Assembly: GCF_003818115.1 (NCBI RefSeq)
Contig: NZ_RPOI01000004.1
Span: forward strand, 1-64,000
Source of the DNA: Citrobacter youngae
GTDB lineage: Bacteria > Pseudomonadota > Gammaproteobacteria > Enterobacterales > Enterobacteriaceae
Reading direction: 5' to 3'
Length of the DNA stretch: 64,000 nt
This document shows, one piece after another, positions 1 to 10,722 of the stretch. The notes under the pieces were generated by a model. It saw only the letters and a program-made list of their open reading frames with translations, did no database searches and was not told where the DNA came from. Numbering within the stretch: the stretch's first letter is position 1; the number at the start of each line of letters is the position of its first letter. The position numbers and the translations under genes are program-made.

Positions 1-34
1 AAAAAGCACCATTGCAAAATACGCATTAAACCTG

Positions 35-54
35 TTCCCGGCGCAGGCCGGGAA
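35..54. other. Hairpin in the gabP-csiR gap
   Basis: An 8-bp perfect inverted repeat (ttcccggc / gccgggaa, 4-base loop) ends 20 bases before the csiR start. It has no T-tract, so it is more likely an mRNA stability or attenuation element between the upstream gene (gabP by synteny, outside the window) and csiR than a terminator. Confidence 0.5.
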
Positions 55-74
55 ATCCTTTCAGGAGTATGACC

Positions 75-761
75 ATGACCGCCATTCCCCAACCGACGGC
101 CATTGATGGATACCGCTGGCTGAAGAACGACATCATCCGCGGTGTGTATCAGCCTGATGAAAAACTGCGTATGAGCCTGCTGACCTCGCGTTATGATCTT
201 GGCGTTGGGCCACTGCGCGAAGCGCTTTCGCAGTTAGTTGCCGAGCGGTTGGTGACGGTGGTGAATCAGAAAGGGTATCGTGTCGCCCCGATGTCAGAGC
301 AGGAGTTGCTCGATATTTTCGATGCCCGCGCCAATATGGAAGCCATGCTGGTCGCGCTGGCCATTGAACGCGGCGACGACGCCTGGGAGGCTGAAATTCT
401 GGCGCGCGCGCATATGCTTAGTAAGCTTGAAGCCATTGATGCCAGCGAACAGATGCTCGACGAGTGGGATCAGCGCCATCAGGCGTTTCACTCGGCGATT
501 GTCGCCGGTTGCGGTTCACAATATCTGCTGCAAATGCGCGAACGACTGTTCGATTTGGCGGCGCGCTACCGGTTTATCTGGCTGCGAAAAACGGTGCTGT
601 CGGTGGAGATGCTGGAAGACAAACACGATCAGCACCAAACACTGACCGAAGCTATTCTGGCACGCGATGCCGCGCGCGCCAGCGAATTAATGCGCCAGCA
701 CCTGCTGACGCCGATTCCGATTATTCAACAGGCGATGTCCGGTAAATTGCTGACGGAATAA
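75..761 (+). CDS. csiR: GntR/FadR-family repressor CsiR (GlaR)
   Basis: Transcriptional repressor of the csiD-lhgO-gabDTP (glutarate/4-aminobutyrate) operon; glutarate relieves repression in E. coli. The N-terminal winged helix-turn-helix (about residues 10-75) contains GVGPLREALSQLVAERLV, the GntR recognition-helix pattern, and is followed by an all-helical FCD ligand domain. Nearly every residue matches K-12 CsiR as recalled. I chose the ATG at 75 because AGGAG at 63-67 lies 7 bases upstream; the ATG at 69 would be only 1 base from it. The gene is last in the gab cluster by synteny. Confidence 0.93.
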   Translation: MTAIPQPTAIDGYRWLKNDIIRGVYQPDEKLRMSLLTSRYDLGVGPLREALSQLVAERLVTVVNQKGYRVAPMSEQELLDIFDARANMEAMLVALAIERGDDAWEAEILARAHMLSKLEAIDASEQMLDEWDQRHQAFHSAIVAGCGSQYLLQMRERLFDLAARYRFIWLRKTVLSVEMLEDKHDQHQTLTEAILARDAARASELMRQHLLTPIPIIQQAMSGKLLTE

Positions 762-773
762 GCCTGAATAATA

Positions 774-1223
774 TTACTGCTCCGGAATACGTAAAACCTG
801 CCCGGGATAAATTTTATCCGGGCTTTTCAGCATCGGTTTATTGGCTTCAAATATTTGATTATACAAATTGGCGTTACCGTAAACCTGTTTGGCAATCGCG
901 CTCAGGGTATCCCCTGATTTCACGGTATAAAACTGGCTTTCGCTCGCGGGCGCAGAGGTTTTAACCTGATCATCGACGCTGGCGATACCAGAGATATTAC
1001 CAATCGCAATCAGGATTTTTTCTTTCGCTTCCTGACTTAATCCATCACCAGAAACGGTGGCTTTGCCTTCGTTAATTTGGACGTCCACTTTATCCGCATC
1101 CGGAATACCGGTTTTATTCAGATGTTCCTGCACTTTTTTTGCCTGATCGGCTGTGTCATGATTTCCAGTGACCGCATCCCACAGTTTTTCACCCGCATCT
1201 TTTACAAAATTGAAGAGTCCCAT
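774..1223 (-). CDS. kbp: Potassium-binding protein Kbp (YgaU), BON-LysM
   Basis: Small cytoplasmic K+-binding protein (149 aa) that helps growth under high potassium. It has an N-terminal BON domain (about residues 25-90, containing the [14 protein letters not shown] stretch) and a C-terminal LysM domain (about 97-148, [19 protein letters not shown]). There is no signal peptide. The start is the internal ATG giving [11 protein letters not shown], as in E. coli; the frame extends 7 codons upstream without a better start. It converges on csiR with only 12 bases between the stop codons. Assignment rests on full-length similarity to YgaU. Confidence 0.95.
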   Translation of the reverse strand: MGLFNFVKDAGEKLWDAVTGNHDTADQAKKVQEHLNKTGIPDADKVDVQINEGKATVSGDGLSQEAKEKILIAIGNISGIASVDDQVKTSAPASESQFYTVKSGDTLSAIAKQVYGNANLYNQIFEANKPMLKSPDKIYPGQVLRIPEQ

Positions 1224-1318
1224 ATCCACCTCGGTAATTAACAATCAACCCCAAAAGTGTAGCAGAGGAGAACGAGGCGCAAAGAAAACGGCGCCAAAGC
1301 GCCGCTGTAGAAGGGGAA

Positions 1319-1477
1319 TTAGTTACGCGTCTGTATCCAGAAGGCGTGGATCAGACCTGGGATGTAGCCCAGCAGCGTCAGAACGATATTGAGGATAAAT
1401 GCCCAACCGAATCCTTTACCCAGCAACACGCCGAGCGGAGGCAAAATAATAGTAAAAACGATTCTCCAGAAACCCAT
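1319..1477 (-). CDS. yqaE: YqaE, PMP3/UPF0057 small membrane protein
   Basis: A 52-residue integral membrane peptide, MGFWRIVFT... to ...HAFWIQTRN, with two hydrophobic segments (about residues 4-22 and 27-47) and the Pmp3-family signature of PPLGVLLGKG followed by LGYIPGLIHA. It differs from K-12 YqaE at only a few positions. Family members are stress-induced and affect membrane potential in yeast and plants; the bacterial role is not settled. GGGAG lies a few bases upstream of the start. It was read directly from the sequence because it is short. It stands alone between kbp and ygaV. Confidence 0.93.
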   Translation of the reverse strand: MGFWRIVFTIILPPLGVLLGKGFGWAFILNIVLTLLGYIPGLIHAFWIQTRN

Positions 1478-1630
1478 ACACACTCCCTACAAGCAAAAAA
1501 TTAATCATTGTTTAAAAAGAGATTTTATCTCTAAGAGTAGCCATTCTACCCAACTCCGCCAGCATTCCGCGGCTGTTTTACCCTCCTTTACGCTCTTTAC
1601 GCTGGCGTACGTTGGTTGTTTATTTTAGAA

Positions 1631-1655
1631 TATGCTTAATTTAGATTATGCTTAA
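1631..1655 (+). promoter_or_regulatory. Candidate YgaV operator/promoter, tandem tatgcttaa
   Basis: Two exact copies of tatgcttaa at 1631-1639 and 1647-1655, 16 bases apart, lie directly before the ygaV start. YgaV is autoregulatory in E. coli, and ArsR-family proteins bind symmetric AT-rich sites over their own promoter. A -10-like TAGAAT (1627-1632) overlaps the first copy. The assignment to YgaV is inferred from position. Confidence 0.45.
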
Positions 1656-1661
1656 ATACAT

Positions 1662-1961
1662 ATGACTGAACTTGAACAACTCCAGGCCAGCGCTGAACAA
1701 GCTGCCGCCCTGCTAAAAGCGATGAGTAACCCGAAACGGTTGCTGATTTTGTGCATGCTCTGCGGTTCACCCGGTACCAGCGCAGGCGAGTTAGCCCGTG
1801 TTACCGGCCTTAGCCCTTCCGCCACTTCCCAGCATCTGGCGCGTATGCGTGAAGAAGGTCTGATAGCAAGCCAGCGCGATGCCCAGCGCATCCTCTACTC
1901 CATTAAAAATGCGGCCGTGAATTCGCTGATCGCTACATTAAAAACACTGTATTGCCCATAA
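1662..1961 (+). CDS. ygaV: ArsR-family sulfur/redox regulator YgaV
   Basis: A 99-residue winged-helix repressor. The HTH region (about residues 38-75) reads ELARVTGLSPSATSQHLARMREEGLI, typical of ArsR/SmtB proteins. Cysteines at 31, 34 and 98 include candidates for the polysulfide-sensing pair known in YgaV/SqrR proteins. In E. coli it represses ygaVP and responds to sulfide and tributyltin. It lies 9 bases upstream of ygaP, clearly one operon. Length and sequence match K-12 YgaV. Confidence 0.94.
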   Translation: MTELEQLQASAEQAAALLKAMSNPKRLLILCMLCGSPGTSAGELARVTGLSPSATSQHLARMREEGLIASQRDAQRILYSIKNAAVNSLIATLKTLYCP

Positions 1962-1970
1962 GGAGCCATC

Positions 1971-2498
1971 ATGACTATTGGGACGATTTCCCCGCGCGAG
2001 GCGCAGACACTGGTCGCACAGGGTGCAAAATTGATTGATATCCGCGACGCTGACGAGTATCTGCACGAGCATATTCCTGAGGCTCATCTGGCACCGTTGC
2101 CCGCGCTTGAGCAGGGATCGCTGCCTGCGAATTTACGCGCCGAGCAGGTGATTTTTCACTGCCAGTCAGGCAAACGTACACAAAATGCGGCAACAAAACT
2201 GAGCGCCATTGCTGCGCCCGCGCAGGTCTGGCTGCTGGAAGGTGGAATTGACGGCTGGAAAGCCGCAGGGTTGCCGGTGGCGAAAGACAGTTCACAACCG
2301 TTACCGCTGATGCGTCAGGTGCAGATAGCCGCAGGTAGCCTTGCCTTGCTTGGCGTCATTCTCGGTTACGCCGTTAACAGCGGCTTCTTCTTACTCAGCG
2401 GTTTTGTCGGTGCGGGGCTGATTCTCGCTGGCGTGACCGGCTTTTGCGGCATGGCGCGTCTGCTGGACAAAATGCCCTGGAACCGACGTACTCATTAA
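1971..2498 (+). CDS. ygaP: Membrane-anchored rhodanese YgaP
   Basis: Thiosulfate:cyanide sulfurtransferase of the inner membrane, 175 aa. The rhodanese domain (residues 1-105) carries the active-site loop HCQSGKRT with catalytic Cys64. Two membrane segments follow (about 115-135 and 138-158), then a short basic tail. YgaP is the only membrane rhodanese in E. coli and is induced with ygaV by sulfide. SD AGGAG lies at 1961-1965. Role and topology are inferred from the close E. coli homologue. Confidence 0.95.
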   Translation: MTIGTISPREAQTLVAQGAKLIDIRDADEYLHEHIPEAHLAPLPALEQGSLPANLRAEQVIFHCQSGKRTQNAATKLSAIAAPAQVWLLEGGIDGWKAAGLPVAKDSSQPLPLMRQVQIAAGSLALLGVILGYAVNSGFFLLSGFVGAGLILAGVTGFCGMARLLDKMPWNRRTH

Positions 2499-2588
2499 GC
2501 AGTAATCATTGAAACAGCACTGTACCCGCCGGTTGACGTGATCTATGGTGAGTTCTGCGATAAATGATAAATAAAGGAGCGCAACAAT

Positions 2589-2768
2589 ATGTTTAAACCT
2601 GGCGATCTGGTTCAACCGCGTATGGGCGGTCCAAAACTGAAGGTTGTTGAAGTCAATGACGATCAAATTGTGGCGGTACAAGCCAGCAATGAAAGTGGCG
2701 AAAAATACACCCTAAAAGTTGCTGATGTCACGCGATATTCTGAAGAGGGTGATTTCGGCGTCTGCTGA
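2589..2768 (+). CDS. Small YodC-like (DUF2158) protein
   Basis: A 59-residue ORF starting MFKPGDLVQPRMGGPKLKVV, with a good ribosome binding site (AAAGGAG, 2573-2579). The pattern of a short acidic protein with GD-x-V-x(4)-GGP at the N-terminus resembles the YodC/DUF2158 family of unknown function (one small beta-barrel). It follows ygaP by 90 bases and ends at a terminator shared with the convergent stpA. K-12 has no gene here as I recall, so it looks like an accessory insertion. Family assignment is by motif only. Confidence 0.75.
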   Translation: MFKPGDLVQPRMGGPKLKVVEVNDDQIVAVQASNESGEKYTLKVADVTRYSEEGDFGVC

Positions 2769-2774
2769 AAATAA

Positions 2775-2796
2775 GCGGTGAGGTTCCCCTCACCGC
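2775..2796. terminator. Convergent terminator, YodC-like/stpA
   Basis: A perfect 9-bp stem (gcggtgagg / cctcaccgc) with a ttcc loop sits between two converging genes, ending 7 bases from the stpA stop. The T-tract is poor on both strands, so strength is uncertain. Confidence 0.7.
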
Positions 2797-2803
2797 ATTG
2801 ATA

Positions 2804-3205
2804 TTAGATCAAAAAATCATCGAGAGATTTACCGGCAGCCAGCGCCTGTGCAATCGGCTTTGGCGTGCGGCCTTGTCCTGTCCATGTTTTTGTTTCACCA
2901 TTAGTATCCGTAAAACGATATTTCGCCGGACGCGGCTGACGTTTCTTAACCGAACGCGATGTTGCCGCCGACATGCTCAACAGTTCTTCAGGATCAATCC
3001 CATCAACTCTCATCATCGCCAGCAGTGTATTAATTTTTTCCTGCTGTTCTGCACGTTGGCGCTGCAGCAGTTCTTCTTCGTCACGTCGTTCTTTGGTGAC
3101 TACCCGAAGTTTTTCCAGCATATCGTCCAGAACCTCGACGGATAATTCACGCGCCATGACACGTAGCGATCGAATATTATTTAAGTTTTTTAACATTGAA
3201 CTCAT
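2804..3205 (-). CDS. stpA: H-NS paralogue StpA, nucleoid protein and RNA chaperone
   Basis: A 133-residue nucleoid-associated protein. The N-terminal coiled-coil oligomerisation region (about 1-65, rich in E/R/Q) is joined by a linker to a C-terminal DNA-binding domain with the H-NS-family signature TWTGQGRTPKPIAQAL (about 108-123), which binds the AT minor groove. The C-terminus KSLDDFLI matches K-12 StpA. It silences AT-rich DNA together with H-NS, has RNA chaperone activity, and is Lrp-regulated in E. coli. The next gene is alaE, itself an Lrp target. Confidence 0.94.
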   Translation of the reverse strand: MSSMLKNLNNIRSLRVMARELSVEVLDDMLEKLRVVTKERRDEEELLQRQRAEQQEKINTLLAMMRVDGIDPEELLSMSAATSRSVKKRQPRPAKYRFTDTNGETKTWTGQGRTPKPIAQALAAGKSLDDFLI

Positions 3206-3759
3206 ATTAATAAAACCTCTTTAACGCAAAAACAGAAATCGGTATTACGAAGCAAATTGTATGCGAGTGTTTTTTCTTTTTCCAGTCTCTTTTTTGTCGC
3301 AAGATATTAAAACGACAATCGCTATTATTATTTGTCTTATCATACGGTGATCTTTAGTTAGCGATATTTTATATTCGGCCAGCAACCAGAATAAATAGAT
3401 TTGGGATATCTCGCTGCCGCACCAGATAAACCAATACAGGCATCGCGCAGGCGTTGCGGTAGATATGCACAATATTCGTCAACATTCAAAAAGGAGCGCA
3501 AAAAGTTCAGAAAAACAAGTCAAAACAACCTATTGATTTTTAATGGTTTTAATTTTCATGACAACGAAAATACCAAAACGAACAAAAAACAAACCACTAC
3601 AGAGCATTTTATCGACAAAAAGGCAATAAATAAAAATTTTAAGCTAGTTGATAGTTATTATCCAGGCAGATATCCTACTCAAACGCGAAAGCAGCAAGAC
3701 AAATCACTAGCAAGAAGGTATTGAAAACCTTTTTCCCCCTTTTTACAAGGAGCATTAAC
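3206..3759. other. AT-rich 554-base stpA-alaE divergent gap
   Basis: This long intergenic region separates the divergent stpA and alaE. I see no convincing gene: the short frames have no family likeness and poor start contexts. It should hold both promoters and Lrp/H-NS sites. Runs of A and T dominate, especially 3480-3660, with one GC-richer patch around 3405-3470. The alaE ribosome binding site is the AAGGAG ending at 3752. Confidence 0.6.
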
Positions 3760-4209
3760 ATGTTCTCTCCGCAGTCACGCTTGCGTCATGCAGTAGCAGA
3801 CACGTTCGCGATGGTTGTTTATTGTTCTGTCGTGAACATGTTGATCGAGATATTCCTTTCAGGAATGAGTTTCGAACAGTCACTGTACTCCAGACTGGTC
3901 GCTATCCCCGTCAACATCTTGATCGCCTGGCCATACGGTATGTACCGCGATTTGTTTATGCGCGCGGCACGCAAAGCCACGCAGGCAGGCTGGGGGAAAA
4001 ACCTGGCGGATGTGCTGGCCTATGTCACGTTCCAGTCACCGGTATATGTGATTATTCTGCTGACGGTTGGCGCAGACTGGCACCAGATCACAGCTGCGGT
4101 AAGCTCCAACATCGTGGTCTCAATGCTGATGGGTGCAGTGTATGGCTACTTCCTTGATTATTGCCGCCGCTTGTTTAAGGTCAGCAGCTATCATCAGGCT
4201 AAAGCCTGA
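3760..4209 (+). CDS. alaE: L-alanine exporter AlaE (YgaW)
   Basis: Inner-membrane exporter of L-alanine, 149 aa with four hydrophobic segments (about 15-35, 43-63, 85-105, 112-132). Start at [14 protein letters not shown], as in E. coli, preceded by AAGGAG; an upstream in-frame start at 3721 would add 13 residues with no support. Expression in E. coli is induced by alanine through Lrp, which fits the long AT-rich leader. Near identity to K-12 AlaE in the central [13 protein letters not shown] loop makes the assignment firm. Confidence 0.95.
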   Translation: MFSPQSRLRHAVADTFAMVVYCSVVNMLIEIFLSGMSFEQSLYSRLVAIPVNILIAWPYGMYRDLFMRAARKATQAGWGKNLADVLAYVTFQSPVYVIILLTVGADWHQITAAVSSNIVVSMLMGAVYGYFLDYCRRLFKVSSYHQAKA

Positions 4210-4219
4210 CACGCTTCTT

Positions 4220-4242
4220 CGCGACTGGCCCTGCCAGTCGCG
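4220..4242. terminator. Convergent terminator alaE/ygaC
   Basis: Perfect 10-bp stem (cgcgactggc / gccagtcgcg) with a 3-base cct loop, followed by ttatt. It lies between the converging ends of alaE and ygaC, only 3 bases from the ygaC stop, so it can serve both. Confidence 0.8.
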
Positions 4243-4245
4243 TTA

Positions 4246-4596
4246 TTAGTTAGAATTAACGTCGCCAAACAACCCACTCAGATAACGTTCCAGCGCGATA
4301 CGCGAGCTAAAGCCGTGTGGAATACCATAATGCTCGTGTATCTCACCGGCTAAATACAGTGGGAATTGCTGATAGTGATCGCAGGTTTTAATATCCGTCG
4401 CGGGTTCTGCCAGCGAAGAGCTGCGCTCTTTTAGCGTGGGATGGATAATTAATGCGGTACGTCCCATACGTGCTTCACGGTTAACGTATACATAATTCTC
4501 ACCACGTCGATAACCGTATGTTTTCTGTGTGACTACATCAACGGTAAAGCCCACTTTTTCAAGTACGCGCGCCACCTCATCAGGTCGTAAATACAT
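4246..4596 (-). CDS. ygaC: YgaC, DUF2002 family protein
   Basis: A 116-residue soluble protein starting [17 protein letters not shown], matching E. coli YgaC along its length. Function is unknown; ygaC is Fur-repressed in E. coli. There is no signal peptide or membrane segment. In K-12 ygaC is followed, before nrdH, by ygaM; here that place is held by an ERIC element and a MocR/AhpD gene pair. Confidence 0.92.
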   Translation of the reverse strand: MYLRPDEVARVLEKVGFTVDVVTQKTYGYRRGENYVYVNREARMGRTALIIHPTLKERSSSLAEPATDIKTCDHYQQFPLYLAGEIHEHYGIPHGFSSRIALERYLSGLFGDVNSN

Positions 4597-4714
4597 ATTA
4601 TTTTCCTCGTTATCTTTTACTGCGGGCTTACCTTACCTGATTCAGCATTAGCAACGCTTTCAGAAAAGTCCATAAACGAGTGAACACGATGGGACGAATA
4701 TCTTAAGAACCGTA

Positions 4715-4841
4715 TATACCCTAAATAATTCGAGTTGCAGGAAGGCGGCAAGAGAGCGAATCCCCAGGAGCTTACTAAAGTAAGTGACTGGGGTGAACGA
4801 ACGCAGCCAACGCACATGCAACTTGAAGTATGACGGGTATA
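4715..4841. repeat. ERIC element (full length, 127 bp)
   Basis: Terminal inverted repeats tataccc (4715-4721) and gggtata (4835-4841) bracket a 127-base palindromic element. It contains the ERIC landmarks gagttgcaggaaggcggcaa, gcgaatccccaggagcttac and aagtaagtgactggggtgaa. It sits in the gap between ygaC and the MocR regulator gene, three bases from the latter's stop codon, and would be part of that transcript's 3' end. Confidence 0.95.
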
Positions 4842-4844
4842 GAT

Positions 4845-6179
4845 TTATGTCAGCGCCATCCGCAGTTGGTACGCCGCCTGTTGCGCCATCTCCGCCGAGC
4901 TGATATTGGTAAATGACAGCAAGATCCCCCCTTTTCCTGCTGAAGTCATTCGCCAACGGCTTAAGGCCTGAACCGCCAGCCCGGCCTGATTCGCTTTGCA
5001 CACTAGCGCAACATCATCGCCGTCTACGGTCATCACCAGTTGGATCCCCCCTTCCTGAGGAATGACATTAAATCCTTGTTCGGTCAGGGCGTTTTCCATC
5101 CATTGACGCCGCTCGGCATAATGCTGGCGCATGCGTTTTAAGTGCCGCCAGAAATGACCGTCTTGCATAAAATCTGCCAGCGTTTGCTGCCATAAAACCG
5201 GAACGCTACAGGCCGTTAGCGACGCCTGCTGGCGAAAACGTTCAACCTGGGTCAGGGGTACCACCAGCCATGCCGTGCGCAACGCCGGAAACATCGATTT
5301 GCTGAACGTGCCGGCATAAATCACCCGCTGGGGCGCATCCAGACTTTTAAGCGGCGGCAACGGTTTACCGTGGTAGCGAAATTCACTGTCGTAATCATCT
5401 TCAATAATCCACGCCTGTTCGCGAGTCGCCCACTCCAGCAACCGATGACGGCGATCTAATGACAGAGCCACGCCCAGCGGACTTTGGTGTGCGGGGGTGA
5501 GCATGACAAAACGCGCCTGTGGAAAGTCGCGGATCCCGGCGCAGACATCCAGACCATCGGCATCAACCGCCACCGGCATCAGCTCAATGCGTTCCTGAGC
5601 CACCACGGGCCGAATCAACGGAAAGCCGGGATCTTCGACCCACATTCCCTCACCGGGTTGAGACAGGGCGCGCAGAATTAACGTCACTGATGCCGCGTAG
5701 CCTGACGTAATAAAAATCTGCTCCGGCTGGCACTCAATGCTGCGTGAAACGCGCAGGTAATCCACAATCGCCTGACGTAACGCGCGTTCGCCGCAAACAT
5801 CTCCCACCGCAAGGTCAAAACGCGTTTGGGTGCGTAAACGCCGTCCCATCACCCGCGCCCAGACGTCACGCGGGAAGAGATCGAGTGCGGGTAATCCCAT
5901 TTGAAAAGGGTGCGGTCTGGGGTTTTCTCCGGCGAAGATCGCGGGAGACGCAGGCGCCCTTTCGGGTCGCAGTTGCTCACTGACAAATGTTCCGGCCTGC
6001 CCACGCCGCGCGAGCCAGCCCTGCGCCACCAGCTCGGCGTAGGCATTTTCCACCGTCGAGCGTGACACACCCAATTCCTGGGCCCAGGTCCGACTTGATG
6101 GCAATCGGGTTCCGGGTTTGAGTTCACCTTTCTCAATTGCGTTTTTTAACTGACGGGCGATGTGCTGATAACGCGGCAT
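4845..6179 (-). CDS. MocR/PdxR-type GntR-aminotransferase regulator
   Basis: A 444-residue chimeric regulator. The N-terminal GntR winged helix (residues 1-70, with LPSSRTWAQELGVSRSTVENAY) is joined to a fold-type I aminotransferase-like domain (about 85-444). That domain has DDYDSEF at 261-267 and the PLP-lysine motif TFSKSMFPALR (Lys294). MocR proteins typically use PLP or a PLP-aldimine as effector. It is divergent from the AhpD-like gene with a 90-base shared promoter, the usual arrangement for a regulator and its target. Absent from this place in K-12. Target and effector are not known from sequence. Confidence 0.88.
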   Translation of the reverse strand: MPRYQHIARQLKNAIEKGELKPGTRLPSSRTWAQELGVSRSTVENAYAELVAQGWLARRGQAGTFVSEQLRPERAPASPAIFAGENPRPHPFQMGLPALDLFPRDVWARVMGRRLRTQTRFDLAVGDVCGERALRQAIVDYLRVSRSIECQPEQIFITSGYAASVTLILRALSQPGEGMWVEDPGFPLIRPVVAQERIELMPVAVDADGLDVCAGIRDFPQARFVMLTPAHQSPLGVALSLDRRHRLLEWATREQAWIIEDDYDSEFRYHGKPLPPLKSLDAPQRVIYAGTFSKSMFPALRTAWLVVPLTQVERFRQQASLTACSVPVLWQQTLADFMQDGHFWRHLKRMRQHYAERRQWMENALTEQGFNVIPQEGGIQLVMTVDGDDVALVCKANQAGLAVQALSRWRMTSAGKGGILLSFTNISSAEMAQQAAYQLRMALT

Positions 6180-6213
6180 TTATGGTCTGCTTTTTTGGCA
6201 ACAATATGGCTCT

Positions 6214-6235
6214 CTATAGCAGTCCATTATAGTGC
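6214..6235. promoter_or_regulatory. Candidate MocR operator (direct repeats)
   Basis: Two related 9-mers, ctatagcag (6214-6222) and ttatagtgc (6227-6235), repeat 13 bases apart in the 90-base divergent promoter region. Direct repeats are the usual operator form for MocR/PdxR regulators. An overlapping agca/tgct inverted pair is also present. The binding protein is inferred from position only. Confidence 0.4.
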
Positions 6236-6269
6236 TACATTGCGGGTCATCCAAACGAGGAGAAATACT

Positions 6270-6701
6270 ATGACCATGTTACGCCAGCCCTATTATGAAC
6301 TCAGCCCTGAAGTCTATAACGCCCTGGTTCAGGCAAGCAAAGCGCTGGAGAACTGCGCGCTGGAACCCACGCTGACGGAACTGATTTACCTGCGGGTCTC
6401 GCAAATCAACGGCTGCGCCTTTTGTCTGGAAATGCACAGTAAAGCGCTGCGCAAATCCGGTGTTGCGCAGGCCAAACTGGATGCGCTGGCAGGCTGGCGG
6501 GTGAGTCACCACTTCAGCGAGCAGGAACGTGCGGCGCTGGCGTGGGCCGAATCCGTCACCGATATCGCCAGCACCCATGCCGGAGATGATGTTTATCTGC
6601 CGCTGCTCGACCATTTTAGCGCGAAAGAAATTAGCGACCTGACGTTTGCCATTAGCCTGATGAACTGCTTTAACCGTCTGGCGGTGGGGATGCGCATGTG
6701 A
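6270..6701 (+). CDS. AhpD-like carboxymuconolactone decarboxylase family protein
   Basis: A 143-residue all-helical protein with the AhpD-type redox motif C-x-x-C-x(3)-H in NGCAFCLEMHSK (about residues 50-61), preceded by a conserved acidic residue in TELIYLRVSQ. Such proteins act as peroxidases or disulfide oxidoreductases, usually as oligomers. The start at 6270 has GAGGAG 7 bases upstream; the longer frame from 6162 would run into the divergent regulator's start. Probable target of the adjacent MocR protein. No specific substrate can be named. Confidence 0.85.
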   Translation: MTMLRQPYYELSPEVYNALVQASKALENCALEPTLTELIYLRVSQINGCAFCLEMHSKALRKSGVAQAKLDALAGWRVSHHFSEQERAALAWAESVTDIASTHAGDDVYLPLLDHFSAKEISDLTFAISLMNCFNRLAVGMRM

Positions 6702-6710
6702 TTCTGCGCT

Positions 6711-6797
6711 GCCGGATGACGGCATTAATGCCTTCTCCGACCTGGGATGTGCTCTCCTGTTGCCCGTAGGCCCGATAAGCTTAGCGCCTTCGGGCAA
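6711..6797. repeat. REP/BIME pair before nrdH
   Basis: A degenerate REP (gccggatgacggcattaatg..., from 6711) is followed by a second unit of REP type, ttgcccgtaggcccgataag to cgggcaa (6760-6797), with 7-base matching ends. It lies downstream of the AhpD-like gene and probably protects or terminates that transcript. Confidence 0.7.
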
Positions 6798-6862
6798 TTT
6801 AGAACCACCAGTTAACCTTCCCCCGCCCCGCTCATCACCCTGGGTATCATCAATCTAAAATT

Positions 6863-6907
6863 CCCATATCTTGTATGGTTGAATCTTTTTAAAACTACAT
6901 CTAGTAT
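6863..6907 (+). promoter_or_regulatory. Candidate NrdR box pair upstream of nrdHIEF
   Basis: Two sequences resembling the NrdR box (roughly ACACTATATATAGTGT) occur as cccatatcttgtatgg (6863-6878) and aaactacatctagtat (6892-6907), 29 bases apart, about 80 bases before nrdH. NrdR represses all E. coli ribonucleotide reductase operons through such paired boxes. The match was judged by eye. Confidence 0.45.
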
Positions 6908-6982
6908 CTTTCCTATCAGGACACACACAACCCGACGCCCTCTATCGCGCCGATCTCTTATCTTTAAATGGAAATACGAATC

Positions 6983-7228
6983 ATGCGTATTATTATTTAC
7001 ACTCGCAATAACTGTGTTCAGTGCCATGCCACCAAACGGGCAATGGAAAGCCGTGGTTTTGACTTTGAGATGGTAAACGTCGATTTACAGCCCGATTTGG
7101 CTGATAACCTGCGCGATCAAGGGTTTCGCCAGCTACCGGTCGTGGTCGCGGGTGAAACCAGTTGGTCAGGTTTTCGCCCGGACATGATCAACCGTCTGCA
7201 TCCGGAACACCGTGTGGCCAGCGCATGA
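6983..7228 (+). CDS. nrdH: Glutaredoxin-like NrdH
   Basis: Thioredoxin-fold electron donor of class Ib ribonucleotide reductase, 81 aa. The redox motif CVQC is at residues 11-14, and the C-terminal WSGFRPDMI loop is characteristic of NrdH and recognised by thioredoxin reductase. The start at 6983 gives [10 protein letters not shown], matching E. coli; the longer frame adds five residues without an SD. The stop overlaps the nrdI start (ATGA at 7225), consistent with translational coupling in nrdHIEF. Confidence 0.96.
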   Translation: MRIIIYTRNNCVQCHATKRAMESRGFDFEMVNVDLQPDLADNLRDQGFRQLPVVVAGETSWSGFRPDMINRLHPEHRVASA

Positions 7229-7607
7229 GTCAGCTCGTCTACTTCTCCAGCAGCTCCGAAAATACGCACCGCTTTATGCAGCGTCTGGGGCTGCCTGCCA
7301 TCCGCATTCCGCTTAACGAACGCGAGCGGATCCGGGTAGACGAACCTTACATTTTAATCGTGCCGTCTTACGGCGGCGGCGGTACGGCAGGCGCAGTCCC
7401 GCGTCAGGTGATCCGCTTTTTAAACGATACGCACAACCGGGCGTTAATCCGTGGAGTGATCGCCTCCGGCAATCGTAATTTCGGTGACGCCTACGGTCGC
7501 GCGGGTGATGTCATCTCACAAAAATGCGGCGTGCCGTGGCTCTATCGCTTTGAGCTGATGGGCACCCAAAGCGATATCGACAACGTTCGAAAAGGAGTGA
7601 GCGAATT

Positions 7608-7635
<28 letters not shown>
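7225..7635 (+). CDS. nrdI: Flavodoxin-like NrdI
   Basis: Flavodoxin that supplies oxidant for assembling the dimanganese-tyrosyl radical in NrdF. It is 136 aa, the same length as in E. coli. The FMN phosphate loop is [11 protein letters not shown] (about residues 7-17) and a glycine-rich [11 protein letters not shown] loop follows mid-protein. Its first codons overlap nrdH by 4 bases and its last 28 bases overlap nrdE, so the operon is tightly coupled. Confidence 0.96.

Positions 7636-10722
<3,087 letters not shown>

Noticed and set aside
3245-3472. 75-codon minus-strand frame upstream of stpA
   Set aside because: No SD, no recognisable domain, and it covers the promoter region of stpA; composition is that of AT-rich non-coding DNA.
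4617-4817. Short ORF on the minus strand across the ERIC element
   Set aside because: Most of it is the ERIC repeat itself, which is not translated.
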